Positions 42,853 through 54,803 of a stretch of DNA of 64,000 bases are shown here, in pieces. Location: NCBI GenBank assembly GCA_030674185.1, contig JAPXFY010000018.1, positions 37,057,816 through 37,121,815 of the forward strand, given 5' to 3'. Under the pieces are notes generated by a model, which saw nothing but the letters and a program-made list of their open reading frames with translations, was not told the origin of the DNA and did not search any database. The translations under genes were made by a program, and so were the position numbers. How positions within the stretch are numbered: position 1 is the stretch's first letter; each line of letters begins with the position of its first letter. This DNA comes from Monoplex corrugatus. Lineage: Eukaryota > Mollusca > Gastropoda > Littorinimorpha > Ranellidae.

Positions 42853-43392
42853 GTCAGCATCAAGCTGAAAGCAGAGTGCAATGATGATCAAGATCAAAAA
42901 GAACATTGTCCCCTTTGTCAAGACGATAAGCCATTGCGTCACAGCTGTTACAAGTATGTGCCCAAGTATGTTTTCGAAAATGCCATGAAAGATCAGTTAA
43001 ACATTTACGAGAAAGCTCGGCAGTACTGCATTTCCGTGAATGGCACATTTGGATTACCTAGGTGTGGCGCAGCAGTATTCCATGGTATAAAAGGACAAAG
43101 ATTTTGGAATAAGGAAATTATAACTAGTATACGGCTGGGAGATATGTCTTTGCCCAGTATGTACAGGCACACTACCGTTAGTCTTGATAAATCTGTTTTT
43201 CATCATTATTTTGAAATGGACGGTTTTGTAGGTTCCCTACAGCCAAAAGGTTTTGGAATCAGAATGTTTGCACACAGAGGAAGAACATCGAAGTCACCTA
43301 TCTGGCAATTTGTAGCGTCACGGTCATATGGTATAATTTGTCAATTCAAAAATGACCAGAATGCTCCCACCCCTCTAAAGCTATATCGTTAG
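42853..43392 (+). pseudogene. Receptor copy 2, partial LDLa and lectin-like domain
   Basis: Frame ending at the stop 43390-43392. It starts with the C-terminal half of an LDLa repeat (AECNDDQDQKEHC) and then a C-type-lectin-like domain: SCYKYVPK, an EKARQYC helix region, and an end YGIICQFK. It aligns with the corresponding part of copy 1. The 42781 start is not credible because it falls in a duplication; a splice acceptor at 42852 is more likely. It leaves frame near 43383-43396. Confidence 0.55.
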
Positions 43393-43870
43393 CCGGCACG
43401 CAGTTTTCGTTGCACACCCGACGTCCGTCTCTGTTGACGTGTCCAGACGGTCACGTGACACACCATTTTCTTCTGTGTACTGCAAATCACTGGGATGTTT
43501 GTGGCATCGGGTACACGACTGTTTGCTCTTTCGCTGGTCGGTCGTCAGGCACACTTGGCGTAGCTGACTCTGAAGATCAGCCCGTTGTTCCAGTTCCTAT
43601 GTTTACGTGTGACGGCACTTCCACTACGCTGTCATACACCCTGGTGTGTGACTTCAGACCTGACTGTCAGGATAAGAGTGATGAGTCTTTCTGTCAACAT
43701 CCTCTTTGTGTCAACATGTTTACCTGCACTAACGGTCAGTGTGTTTCCTATGACAACATGTGTGACATGGTATTCCATTGCCATGACGAGTCAGATGAAG
43801 ACAGTTGCCTTGAGTATCATTCTATAATCGCAGATTTCTCCCATTTCCAGTTCTCATTGATTTTGATGGC
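43393..43870 (+). pseudogene. Receptor copy 2, two LDLa repeats in a second frame
   Basis: A different frame continues the homology with copy 1 (TCPDGHVTHHFLLC), then two LDLa repeats with SDESFC and SDEDSC ends at about 43605-43695 and 43710-43810. It leaves frame again between about 43835 and 43870, where the copy 1 LDGTGLFT segment corresponds to a DFDGNRMFT reading in the next frame. Confidence 0.55.
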
Positions 43871-43876
43871 AACCGA

Positions 43877-45766
43877 ATGTTCACTTCCATCCCCATGAAG
43901 TCCAACGAGTCCTGTCCTGACACTCACTATCGTTGTCCTGGTGAGTTCAACGACTGTCTGCCTGTCTACACACGATGCAATGGATTGAATGATTGTATAG
44001 ACCACGAGGATGAGATGGGCTGTGAAGACACGCTGATCCTGTGTCCAGGATTTTTCCGGTGCAGAGGTTCCAAAGTGTGTGTACATGGCGACCATCTGTG
44101 TGATGGTTTTCCTCACTGTGTACGGAATGATGATGAAATGTTCTGTGATGTTACCTGTCCTGTGGGCTGTTTATGTCACGGTCACGCCTTTCTGTGTTCC
44201 CAGCCCTTCCATGCATCACTTTTCTCTCAACTACGCTATCTGGATGCCACAGGCTCAAGTATGAATATCTCTGCTGTGAGTAACAACACTTATCTTATCC
44301 ATCTGAGTCTTGCCCGGTGCTCTTTGACTCTTCTGTCTGACACAGCCTTGAACAACTTAAGATTTCTTGACCTTAGTGGCAACAAATTGAAGCATGTCAA
44401 CATGACTTACTTTGCCCGTTTACTAAATCTTCAAACGCTTTCTCTATCCAAGAACCCTCTCATCTTGCTTGACTATGACTCGTCATCTGAGACCCTGCAG
44501 ACTGTGCTCAATGCCATTGATCTGTCACACACTACGCTGACAGTGCTGAACTCTAGAATCTTGTCCAAGTTCTCTGGTTTGAAAAAACTCAGGCTATCTT
44601 CCACTTCTATTCACACTATCAGCCCAGATGGTTTTCGGTTCACACCACGCTTAAGTGAGCTGTACATGGACGGCAGTCCGTTGAAAACGTTTCCGTATGA
44701 CATATTCAAAGATCTTTTGTACCTGCGTTACATATCGACAGAAAATTTTAAACTCTGCTGTAAAGAAATCCTACTAAACACTTTTGATGATGCCTCCTGT
44801 TTTGCCCCCAAAGATGAAATGTCGTCATGTCAAGATTTACTTCAATCAGGAATGTACCGAGTGTTTCTCTGGCTGATCAGCTGTCTGTCACTGGCTGGCA
44901 ACGTCTTCTGTCTAGTCATACGTTTGTGTGCATGGAAGATATCCTCTTCCAGCGGTTACAGTGTGTTTGTTACCAGCCTGACCTTGGCTGACTTTCTGAT
45001 GGGTATCTACATTGCTATCATTGGAGTGGCTGATGAGCTGTTCCGTGGTGAATATCTCTATTATGATGAAATTTGGATGCACAGTGGGGCCTGTAAGGTG
45101 GCTGGGTTTCTGTCTTTGTCATCCAGTGAAGTGTCAGCTATGATGATCTGGCTCATTACCCTTGATCGATTTATTGTCCTTCGGTTTCCATTCAGCACCT
45201 TGCGATTTAAAAGAACATCAGCAGCTCTGGCTTGTCTGTTGACTTGGTTGGTTGGTTGCTTTCTTGCTTTGTTGCCTTTACTTCCAGTGACATCACACTG
45301 GAAGTTTTACAGCCAGACAGGTATTTGTATTCCACTGCCAGTTACAAGACGAAGTTTTAAGGGGCGAATGTATTCTTTCAGTGTTTTAATTGTTTGTAAT
45401 TGTGTGCTATTTCTATTTGTTTCTTTTGGCCAAGCTTTCATCTACTGGTCAGTACAGAAGAATGCCTTAACAACCAGCACGACCAAAGTATCACATGACC
45501 TGACCATAGCTCGGCGGTTGATCAGTGTGGCTGTAACTGATTTCATGTGCTGGTTTCCCATTGGTCTGTGTGGAATGTTATCATTGGCTGATGTTCCAAT
45601 TCCTGGAGAGGTGAACGTAGCCTTGGCTATCTTTATTCTGCCAATGAACTCCGGCCTTAATCCCTTTATGTATACCTTCAACACTTTCGCCGAAAAACGG
45701 AGGAAATCAAACGAAGCAAAACTCTTAAAATGGTTAGAATCCCACACTGATTCATTTACCAGCTGA
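43877..45766 (+). CDS. GRL101-like receptor, copy 2: LDLa, LRR and intact 7TM
   Basis: 629 codons. LDLa repeats lie at 13-49 and 56-90, a cysteine cap (CPVGCLCHGHAFLC) at 94-107 and leucine-rich repeats at 117-300. A rhodopsin-type 7TM domain follows at about 327-602 with canonical residues: GN at 341-342, TM2 D372 in LADFLMG, D430 R431 F432 in the DRY position, C558 W559 F P561 in TM6 and N595 P596 FMY599 in TM7. The C-tail is short and basic. Rhodopsin-like coupling is therefore plausible for this copy. The ATG at 43877 is internal to the homology with copy 1, so a complete receptor would need the two upstream frames. Both paralogues are on the same strand about 11 kb apart, so they arose by tandem duplication before the gypsy insertion. 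Confidence 0.8.
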   Translation: MFTSIPMKSNESCPDTHYRCPGEFNDCLPVYTRCNGLNDCIDHEDEMGCEDTLILCPGFFRCRGSKVCVHGDHLCDGFPHCVRNDDEMFCDVTCPVGCLCHGHAFLCSQPFHASLFSQLRYLDATGSSMNISAVSNNTYLIHLSLARCSLTLLSDTALNNLRFLDLSGNKLKHVNMTYFARLLNLQTLSLSKNPLILLDYDSSSETLQTVLNAIDLSHTTLTVLNSRILSKFSGLKKLRLSSTSIHTISPDGFRFTPRLSELYMDGSPLKTFPYDIFKDLLYLRYISTENFKLCCKEILLNTFDDASCFAPKDEMSSCQDLLQSGMYRVFLWLISCLSLAGNVFCLVIRLCAWKISSSSGYSVFVTSLTLADFLMGIYIAIIGVADELFRGEYLYYDEIWMHSGACKVAGFLSLSSSEVSAMMIWLITLDRFIVLRFPFSTLRFKRTSAALACLLTWLVGCFLALLPLLPVTSHWKFYSQTGICIPLPVTRRSFKGRMYSFSVLIVCNCVLFLFVSFGQAFIYWSVQKNALTTSTTKVSHDLTIARRLISVAVTDFMCWFPIGLCGMLSLADVPIPGEVNVALAIFILPMNSGLNPFMYTFNTFAEKRRKSNEAKLLKWLESHTDSFTS

Positions 45767-46228
45767 TTTCTTCATTACAAAGCGATTTTGTTATGACGTC
45801 AAATATTCTTAGTCCGATATATTCTTCTTTCTTTTAGTACCATGACCAGCATAGTTTGTTTGTGGGGATTCATAGGACTCAGCGTCATCTTCCTCTTTGA
45901 GGTCCAGCAACAAACAGTTTACACGTTAGTCCAATCTTTGATATTCGTTACACACTTCTTGCTGAGTGATTTCAGAGAGACCACTTTCCAAGGTGTCCTG
46001 AAGGACAATCGTAGTGGATCGTGTGGCACACAACATGACCAAGCCATAAGAGCTAGCATCTATTCATAGAAGCTGGAAACTGTCTGTAGGCCCACCAAGG
46101 TTCTGATCTTGTTCTGTGCTTAATCACCGGCCTGATGTTCCAGGTAGGATATACAAGGCAGTTTCCTCTTACGTGGTCTTCATTGCCTGAAATTTGTTCT
46201 CTAAGTCTGCAAGCTGTGGTCACACTCG
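45767..46228. other. Unassigned interval after receptor copy 2
   Basis: Possible 3' untranslated region of the receptor at its left edge. No other feature supported. Confidence 0.4.
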
Positions 46229-47835
46229 TAGAGGATCATGAAGACTAAGAGTGACTTGGTGGTGAAGCCAGTGTTGTTGTGAAGCATGGAGACTTAGAGT
46301 GACTTGGTGGTGAAGCCAGTGTTGTTGTACAGCATGGAGACTAAGAGTGACTTGGTGGTGAAGCCAGTGTTGTTGTACAGCATGGAGACTAAGAGTGACT
46401 TGGTGGTGAAGCCAGTGTTGTTGTATAGCATGGAGACTTAGAGTGACTTGGTGGTGAAGCCAGTGTTGTATAGCATGGAGACTAAGAGTGACTTGGTGGT
46501 GAAGCCAGTGTTGTTGTACAGCATGGAGACTAAGAGTGACTTGGTGGTGAAGCCAGTGTTGTTGTATAGCATGTAGACTAAGAGTGACTTGGTGGTGAAG
46601 CCAGTGTTGTTGTACAGCATGGAGACTAAGAGTGACTTGGTGGTGAAGCCAGTGTTGTTGTAGAACATGGAGACTAAGAGTGACTTGGTGGTGAAGCCAG
46701 TGTTGTTGTAGAACATGGAGACTAAGAGTGACTTGGTGGTGAAGCCAGTGTTGTTGTACATCATGGAGACTAAAAGTGACTTGGTGGTGAAGCCAGTGTT
46801 GTTGTACAGCATGGAGACTAAGAGTGACTTGGTGGTGAAGCCAGTGTTGTTGTACAGCATGGAGACTAAGAGTGACTTGGTGGTGAAGCCAGTGTTGTTG
46901 TACAGCATGGAGACTAAGAGTGACCTTGTGGTGAAGCCAGTGTTGTTGTACAGCATGGAGACTAAAGTGACTTGGTGGTGAAGCCAGTGTTGTTGTACAG
47001 CATGGAGACTTAGAGTGACTTGGTGGTGAAGCCAGTGTTGTTGTATAGCATGGAGACTAAGAGTGACTTGGTGGTGAAGCCAGTGCTGTTGTACAGCATG
47101 TAGACTTAGAGTGACTTGGTGGTGAAGCCAGTGTTGTTGTACAACATGTAGAACTAAGAGTGACTTGGTGGTGAAGCCAGTGTTGTTGTACAGCATGTAG
47201 ACTTAGAGTGACTTGGTGGTGAAGCCAGTGTTGTTGTACAGCATGTAGACTTAGAATGACTTGGTGGTGAAGCCAGTGTTGTTGTACAGCATGGAGACTT
47301 AGAGTGACTTGGTGGTGAAGCCAGTGTTGTTGTACAGCATGGAGACTAAGAGTGACTTGGTGGTGAAGCCAGTGTTGTTGTACAGCATGGAGACTAAGAG
47401 TGACTTGGTGGTGAAGCCAGTGTTGCATAGCATGGAGACTAAGAGTGACGTGGTGGTGAAGCCAGTGTTGTACAGCATGGAGACTAAGAGTGACTTGGTG
47501 GTGAAGCTGGTGTTGTTGTGGAGCATGGAGACTAAGAGTGACTTGGTGGTGAAGCCAGTGTTGTTGTATAGCATGGAGACTAAGAGTGACTTGGTGGTGA
47601 AGCCAGTGTTGTTGTACAGCATGGAGACTAAGAGTGACTTGGTGGTGAAGCCAGTGTTGTTGTATAGCATGGAGACTAAGAGTGATTTGGTGGTGAAGCC
47701 AGTGTTGTTGTACAGCACGGAGACTTAGAGTGACTTGGTGGTGAAGCCAGTGTTGTTGTACAGCACGGAGACCACAAGTGACTTGTACAATCTGTACTCT
47801 GTGGTGAAGCTGATGGTGCTGTACGGGATGCAGAC
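46229..47835. repeat. 48-bp minisatellite array
   Basis: About 33 copies of a 48-bp unit of the form CATGGAGACTAAGAGTGACT-TGGTGGTGAAGCCAGTGTTG-TTGTACAG. Frequent variants are ACTTAG for ACTAAG, TATAGC for TACAGC and short forms lacking TTG. Because 48 is a multiple of three, frames stay open over long distances on both strands (METKSDLVVKPVLLYS on plus, MLYNNTGFTTKSLLVS on minus). The ACTTAG variant puts stops into the plus frame, and the reading changes between units. Not supported as protein-coding. Confidence 0.95.
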
Positions 47836-48395
47836 TATCAGTCACTGCTACTGTCTGTACTTAGTTGTGAAACTGGTGGTACTGCTTCTTCGGACATTCT
47901 AATCAGTCTGGCCATTGTCGCCACTGCTGTTGCAGTTTCTGCTGCACTGCTGCCTTATCTGGTCAGGACAGCTGATGTGTGTAAACGTCGGACTCACGGT
48001 GGGAAGAACCTGAGTTTGATGTGCCTAGAGAACTCCACCCAGTGGGTAAAGAGTGGATGACTTTCCCACTGTTTCCATGTGAACATGTGTGCTGATTTAC
48101 CATTTCCATGTGAACATGTGTACTGATTTACCAATGTCTGAGTTCCCTAAGTGTTTGTTCGCGTGCAGAATATCAAACATGTGTGTTAAACATCCTGTAA
48201 GTATTGTCAGTGGCTGGCTTATGGAAACATAACAACACCCAACATGCACGCTGTTATGTTCTTATGCTCCCTTTACATTCATCTTTTCCTTTGAGTTTTT
48301 GTTTGTTTGTCCTTTGTTTTGGTTTTTGGTTTGTTTGTTTTCTGTTGGTGTTGTTGCTATTTCCATTCTTCTTAATTTGATCAAGTTATATATTT
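47836..48395 (+). other. Mostly unassigned; one SINE-like stretch
   Basis: 47995-48065 contains GACTCACGGTGGGAAGAACC and CACCCAGTGGGTAAAGAGTG, similar in layout to the SINE bodies at 32700 and 41490. A 25-bp direct repeat (TTTCCATGTGAACATGTGTR) occurs at 48073 and 48103. No gene. Confidence 0.4.
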
Positions 48396-48397
48396 CT

Positions 48398-48612
48398 ACA
48401 CACACACACATACAGAACACACACACACACACACACACACCACACACACACACACACACACATACATGTATACATACATACATACATACATACGTACGTA
48501 CGTACGTACGTATATGCATGCATACATTTATACATACATACATACATACATACATACTACATACATACATACATACATACATACATACATACATACATAC
48601 ATACATTCATAT
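48398..48612. repeat. (AC)n, (CATA)n and (CGTA)n microsatellites
   Basis: AC runs at 48400-48462, CATA at 48470-48490, CGTA at 48492-48512, CATA again to 48608. Confidence 0.95.
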
Positions 48613-48799
48613 ATAATCTTTACTACTAATATTGTTGTTATGCTGTTGTGTTGTTGTTGTTCTTGTTGTTCTTGCTATTATCAAAGATTTAAAGGTTCAC
48701 ATGTTTCTGCATTTGTCCCTCATGCTTTTGAAAAGCACCCGATGGATTGACATATAGAAGTATATATCATGATTCATTTCTGTAATTTCTTTAACACAA

Positions 48800-48992
48800 A
48801 ACCAATACGCTAGGGAACACCTTAGGACCTGGCTAGCTCATGGCTTTATGTGTAGGCTTAAATATTGCGCAAAGTTCATTTTGGGTCTTCTCCATCATAT
48901 GGCACCAGTAGGGTCAATGCATATGGAATTCTTTCTGAGCGTGGGAGACATCATCTTGAGAAACTGAACCTGAAACTGAAACTTTGACACTG
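48800..48992 (+). mobile_element. SINE 3' fragment
   Basis: Matches the 3' part of the SINE at 28255-28435: TAGGACCTGGCTAGCTCATG, GGGTCTTCTCCATCATATGG, AATGCATATGGAATTC and the tail GAGAAACTGAACCTGAAACT. Moderately diverged. The tRNA-like head is absent. Confidence 0.7.
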
Positions 48993-49074
48993 TATGTATA
49001 ATGGTGCATATGTCTTCATTAGAGCTTTAATATGTTTTGCTCATCCTCTGGATTATTTTAACATTTCCTTTATT

Positions 49075-49520
49075 TTTGATGTGCTTGGACACAAAGAAAA
49101 GATGATCACAAAAGAATTGAAGCAGCTGAGATGTTTTTTTTAGGAGGATGTTCAGGGTCAGTTGGGCAGATAGAACAACAAATGAAAGCATACTAAATGG
49201 ATTGGAAACAGCAAGAAAACTTCTGTCATTAATAAATGAAAGAAATAGTCAGATATGTAGGCCATGCCCTACGAAACCAAGAGACTGACCTTATGAAGAC
49301 TGTCTTTCAAGGCAAGACTGAGGCGAAAAGAAAAAGAGGCAGACCCGCCAGCTTCTCACATTGGCAACATCACCGAATCCAGTGGCATGAGAATCCATGA
49401 AGTCAGCAAGGCCAGCGAAGATTGGAACAAATGGAGGAGGATAATCCTGTCAGTGTCATTGACTGCAGCGTCCAACATCGCACCTGGTGATGCCGACAGG
49501 TGAGGTGAGGTTACACGTGA
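49075..49520 (+). mobile_element. LINE reverse transcriptase C-terminal fragment
   Basis: Contains an IEAAEMFF-like start, a RRMFRVSWADRTTNESIL-like block (with indels), a VGHALRNQ-like block near 49262, GKTEAKRKRGRPASFSH near 49315-49365 and an end AASNIAPGDADR near 49466-49500 before the stop. It belongs to a LINE lineage distinct from the GAT-tail family, with frame changes. Confidence 0.6.
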
Positions 49521-49820
49521 GTGAAGTGGCAAGGACCAGATTTAGAACAGATCCAGCAGGACTTTATGCTACTATCCTTGAGTGATAAAGTGTATCAAAG
49601 TTTTCAGGTAGGAGGAAATTACCTAGCCCTTCTGATAGGCGTCTGGTCTCCTGCAATGTGAAGAGCAGACACGTGAAAGACAGAGAGATCTGTCAGGTAT
49701 TTTTTTAAAACTTGTTTTTATTCATTTTCAAATACATAGCATTTACAAACATCTTTAAATGTATACATTGCTTAATTAGCAGATCTAACAAAATGTAGAA
49801 AAACAAGCATTCTTAGCAAT
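49521..49820. other. Unassigned interval
   Basis: AT-rich towards the right; nothing recognised. Confidence 0.4.
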
Positions 49821-49824
49821 ATGC

Positions 49825-49856
<32 letters not shown>

Positions 49857-50075
49857 TATATATAATATATATATATATAGATGAAGCAGCATGTGAGAAA
49901 AGACAACAAGCCGACGTAAAATATTCCAAATTTCGGCGGTACACCGCCTTCCTCAAGGGCACTTTATATATAATACATATGCATACATATACACACACTT
50001 TTACATACACGTACACATACACATATAATACATATATATGTATATATATATATACACACACATACATTTATACAT
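49825..50075. repeat. (TA)n tracts around a hairpin-containing repeat
   Basis: TA runs at 49826-49880 and 50024-50055 surround about 140 bp. On the minus strand, 49917-49970 reads CCCTTGAGGAAGGCGGTGTA followed by CCGCCGAAATTTGG, a perfect GGCGG/CCGCC hairpin followed by GAAA. Such hairpin-GAAA ends are common in dispersed animal transposons. The hammerhead core CTGATGA is not intact. Confidence 0.6.
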
Positions 50076-50480
50076 ACATATATACATGTACATGCAAATA
50101 TATAGATCTGTCGGATATGGTTACAAACTTAAAGACCGGAATAGTGTCACATCTTTTCAAACTAAATGACATTACCATTTTAAATGATTTATTAACAAAG
50201 CAGCTAAACATGGATATATGATGATTCAAAAGATGGAAATGTGTTTACAGTTTCAAAACTTATTTTTTACAAACAAAATAAATGTGGACACTTCCTTCTT
50301 AGAGTATGGAGTGCCATTTTTCTTTCTTCATCTTCTGTTGTTGTTTTTTTCTTTTCGTCCACAGAGGTAATTTATAAAATAGTCACGAAAAGTGTTCAGT
50401 GTTTCAACAGATCAATGCCTTACATGATTAATTCAAGTTTATAGATGAGAGCTTTCATAGTTTTATTTACATAAAGTTCC
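50076..50480. other. Unassigned interval
   Basis: AT-rich, no supported feature. Confidence 0.4.
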
Positions 50481-50484
50481 TTTG

Positions 50485-53400
50485 TAATCGTCGACACAGG
50501 GTTTTTGTTATCATGGACACTGTTTCTTTGTCATCGTGGACACGTTTTCTTTGTCGTCGTGGACATACTTTCTTTGTTGACAAGGCTGCATTTTGTCGTT
50601 ATGGACACAGTTTGTCGTCATGGACACAGTTTCTATGTCGTCATAACACAGTTTGTCACGTGGACACAGTTTCTATGTCGTCATGGACACAATTTGTCAT
50701 CATGGATACAGTTTCTATGTCGTCATAGACACATTTTCCCATCATGGACATGGTTCTTTATCATCATGGACACAGTTTGCATGTCGTCATGGACACAGTT
50801 TGTCGTCATGGACACAGTTTGTCGTCATGGACACAGTTTGTCATCATGGACATAGTTTGTCATCATGGACATAGTTTGTCATCATGGACATAGTTTGTCA
50901 TCATGGACACAGTTTGTCATCATGGACACAGTTTGTCATCATAGACATAGTTTGTCATCATAGACATAGTTTGTCATCATAGACACAGTTTGTCATCATA
51001 GACATAGTTTGTCATCATAGACATAGTTTGTCATCATAGACATAGTTTGTCATCATAGACATAGTTTGTCATCATGGATATAGTTTGTCATCATGGACAT
51101 AGTTTGTCATCATGGACATAGTTTGTCATCATGGACATAGTTTGTCATCATAGACATAGTTTGTCATCATGGACATAGTTTGTCATCATAGACATAGTTT
51201 GTCATCATAGACACAGTTTGTCATCATGTATATAGTTTGTCATCATAGACATAGTTTGTCATCATAGACACAGTTTGTCATCATGGACATAGTTTGTCAT
51301 CATAGACACAGTTTCTCATCATGGACATAGTTTGTCATCATAGACATAGTTTGTCATCATAGACACAGTTTGTCATCATGTATATAGTTTGTCATCATAG
51401 ACACAGTTTGTCATCATAGACATAGTTTGTCATCATAGACATAGTTTGTCATCATGGATATAGTTTGTCATCATGGGCACAGTTTGTCATCATGGACACA
51501 GTTTGTCATCATGTATATAGTTTGTCATCATGGATATAGTTTGTCATCATGGACATAGTTTGTTCATCATGTATATAGTTTGTCATCATGGATATAGTTT
51601 GTCATCATGGACACAGTTTGTCATCATGTATATAGTTTGTCATCATGGATATAGTTTGTCATCATGGACACAGTTTGTCATCATGTATATAGTTTGTCAT
51701 CATGGATATAGTTTGTCATCATGGACACAGTTTGTCATCATGTATATAGTTTGTCATCATGGATATAGTTTGTCATCATGGACACAGTTTGTCATCATGT
51801 ATATAGTTTGTCATCATGGACACAGTTTGTCATCATGTATATAGTTTGTCATCATGGACACAGTTTGTCATCATGTATATAGTTTGTCATCATGGATATA
51901 GTTTGTCATCATGGACATAGTTTGTCATCATGGACACAGTTTGTCATCATGGACACAGTTTGTCATCATGGACACAGTTTGTCATCATGAACACAGTTTG
52001 TCATCATGGACATAGTTTGTCATCATGGATATAGTTTGTCATCATAGACATAGTTTGTCATCATAGACATAGTTTGTCATCATAGACACAGTTTGTCATC
52101 ATGGACATAGTTTGTCATCATGGACATAGTTTGTCATCATGGACATAGTTTGTCATCATGGACACAGTTTGTCATCATGGACACAGTTTGTCATCATGTA
52201 TATAGTTTGTCATCATGGATATAGTTTGTCATCATAGATATAGTTTGTCATCATGGACACAGTTTGTCATCATGGACACAGTTTGTCATCATAGACATAG
52301 TTTGTCATCATAGATATAGTTTGTCATCATAGACACAGTTTGTCATCATGGACACAGTTTGTCATCATAGACATAGTTTGTCATCACAGACATAGTTTGT
52401 CATCATAGACATAGTTTGTCATCATGGACACAGTTTGTCATCATAGACACAGTTTGTCATCATAGACATAGTTTGTCATCATAGACACAGTTTGTCATCA
52501 TGGACATAGTTTGTCATCATAGACACAGTTTGTCATCATAGACACAGTTTGTCATCACAGACACAGTTTGTCATCATAGACACAGTTTGTCATCATAGAC
52601 ACAGTTTGTCATCATGGACATAGTTTGTCATCATAGACATAGTTTGTCATCATAGACACAGTTTGTCATCATAGACATAGTTTGTCATCATAGACATAGT
52701 TTGTCATCATAGACACAGTTTGTCATCATAGACACAGTTTGTCATCATAGACACAGTTTGTCATCATAGACATAGTTTGTCATCATAGACACAGTTTGTC
52801 ATCATGGACATAGTTTGTCATCATAGACATAGTTTGTATGTCGTCATAGATACAGTTTGTCGTCATAGACACAGTTTGTATGTCGTCATAGACACAGTTT
52901 GTCATCATGGACACAGTTTCTATGTCGTCATGGACACAGTTTGTCGTCATAGGCACAGTTTCTATGTCGTCATAGACACATTTTCCCGTCATGGACATAG
53001 TTTCTTTGTCATCATGAACACAGTTTCTATGTCGTCATGGACACATTTTGTCATCATGGACACAGTTTGTCGTCATAGACAAAGTTTCTATGTCGTCATA
53101 GACACAGTTTCTATGTCGTCATAGACACAGTTTCTTTATCGTCATGAACATAAAGTTTGTCGTCATAGGCACATTTTCCCGTCATGGACATGGTTTCTTT
53201 ATCATCATGGACACAGTTTCTATGTCGTCATGGACACAGTTTGTCGTCATAGACACATTTTTCGGTCATGGACACAGTTTGTCGTCATAGACACATTTTT
53301 CGGTCATGGACATAGTTTTTTGTTATCATGGACACAGTTTCTATGTCGCCATGGACACGATTTGTCGTCAGGGACACAGTTTGTCATCATAGATACAGTT

Positions 53401-53745
53401 TGTCGTCGTGCACACAGTTTGTCGTCATAGATAGTTTCTATGTTGTCATAGACACAGTTTCTTTATCGTCATAGACAGTTTGTCGTCATAGATATCGTTT
53501 GTCATCATGGACACAGTTTGACGTCATAGACGCAGTTTCTATATCGTCATAGACACAGTTTCTATGTCGTCATAGACACAATTTGTCATCATAGACACAG
53601 TTTCTGTGTTGTCATGGACATATTTTCCCGTCAAGGACATATTTTCTTTGTCATCACGGACACAGTTTCTATGTCGTCATGGACACAGTTTGTCGTCACA
53701 GACACATTTTGTCTTCGTGGACACACATGCTCATCACACGGCTGC
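50485..53745. repeat. 19-bp minisatellite array, first block
   Basis: About 165 copies of a 19-bp unit GACACAGTTTGTCATCATG and relatives (GACATAG, ATAGAC and TATATAG forms). The edges (50500-50830 and 52830-53740) carry a longer 23-bp variant with TTTCTATGTCGTCATG. The centre is the most uniform. Long frames encoding HHGHSLSSWTQFV-type peptides are artefacts of the array. Confidence 0.95.
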
Positions 53746-54365
53746 ATTTTCCCAGCCATTCTGACATCCTTTAGTTGGTACCTTTCTGTCAGCCAGCATC
53801 GCTTGGAAGTACAGTGGTATTTTTAGCCAGGCAGGTTTGACCAAAATCCATCTCTGAAGCGCGTCTTGTGCTACAGCAATACTGACAAAGAAGGAATCTG
53901 AGTGCGGTTTTCTGTATGTTTTGTGAATTTGTGTAATGATCGAGAATTTTTTCATCACTTTACCTGGATGCATTCAGTGCTGTGAATACTCATTGTTCTG
54001 AAGAAGTGATCATTACTTTGATGCATCACCTTGTCTTTGAGTTTTAGTAGAAATTACTAATGTGATGATTGACTCATATCTCCAGGTGGTTGTTGTTTGT
54101 TCAGTATAAAGTGAGATTATTTTCGTAGTAGTGGCGTAAGTATAGTGCAAGTTACAATCTTCACATGTTTTTGTCCATTTTGGCATGGTCAGATTCGTGA
54201 TCTTCAGTGCTTTAACTTTCTCAAATTTCTAAAAATCGCAGTTCGTTCTCTGTTTTCACTCTTTTCTGGAGGCGTGAATTTGGCTAAAATCGGGTGTTAG
54301 CTGTTACCCGGCCGAAGCACGCCACCGGCTGTGGGTGAACTAGGCCATGTGCATGGGCGCGCTGC
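53746..54365. other. Unassigned interval
   Basis: Unique-looking sequence, no coding motif. Confidence 0.45.
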
Positions 54366-54367
54366 AC

Positions 54368-54402
<35 letters not shown>

Positions 54403-54631
54403 CGCGCGCGCGTGTGTGTGCATGTGTGTATGTGTGTGTGTATGTGTGTGTGCGTGTGTGTGTGTGTGCGTGTCTGTGTGTGTGTGTGTGCATGTGTGTA
54501 TGTGTGTGTGCGTGTGTGTGTGTGTGCGTGTCTGTGTGTGTGTATGTGTGTGTGCGTGTGTGTGTGTGTGTGTGCGTGTCTGTGTGTGTGCGTGTCTGTG
54601 TGTGTGTGTGTGTATTCGCACGAGGAACGCA

Positions 54632-54687
<56 letters not shown>

Positions 54688-54704
54688 CTCCCACTATTGC
54701 ATGC

Positions 54705-54802
<98 letters not shown>
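54368..54802. repeat. (TG)n, GCGC and (CT)n compound microsatellite
   Basis: TG runs with GCGCGCG near 54398-54412, (CT)n at 54632-54684, then TG again to 54801. Alternating purine-pyrimidine sequence of this length favours Z-DNA. Confidence 0.95.

Positions 54803-54803
<1 letters not shown>

Noticed and set aside
46438..47845. Minus-strand frames of 252 and 262 codons
   Set aside because: Products of the 48-bp array; frames interchange between units and unit variants include stops.
49917..49975. Calling a functional hammerhead ribozyme
   Set aside because: The conserved CTGATGA core is not intact; kept only as a resemblance to test on a consensus.
50485..53745. Possible CRISPR-like array
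   Set aside because: Units are contiguous 19-mers without unique spacers, and the context is eukaryotic. All arrays here are minisatellites.
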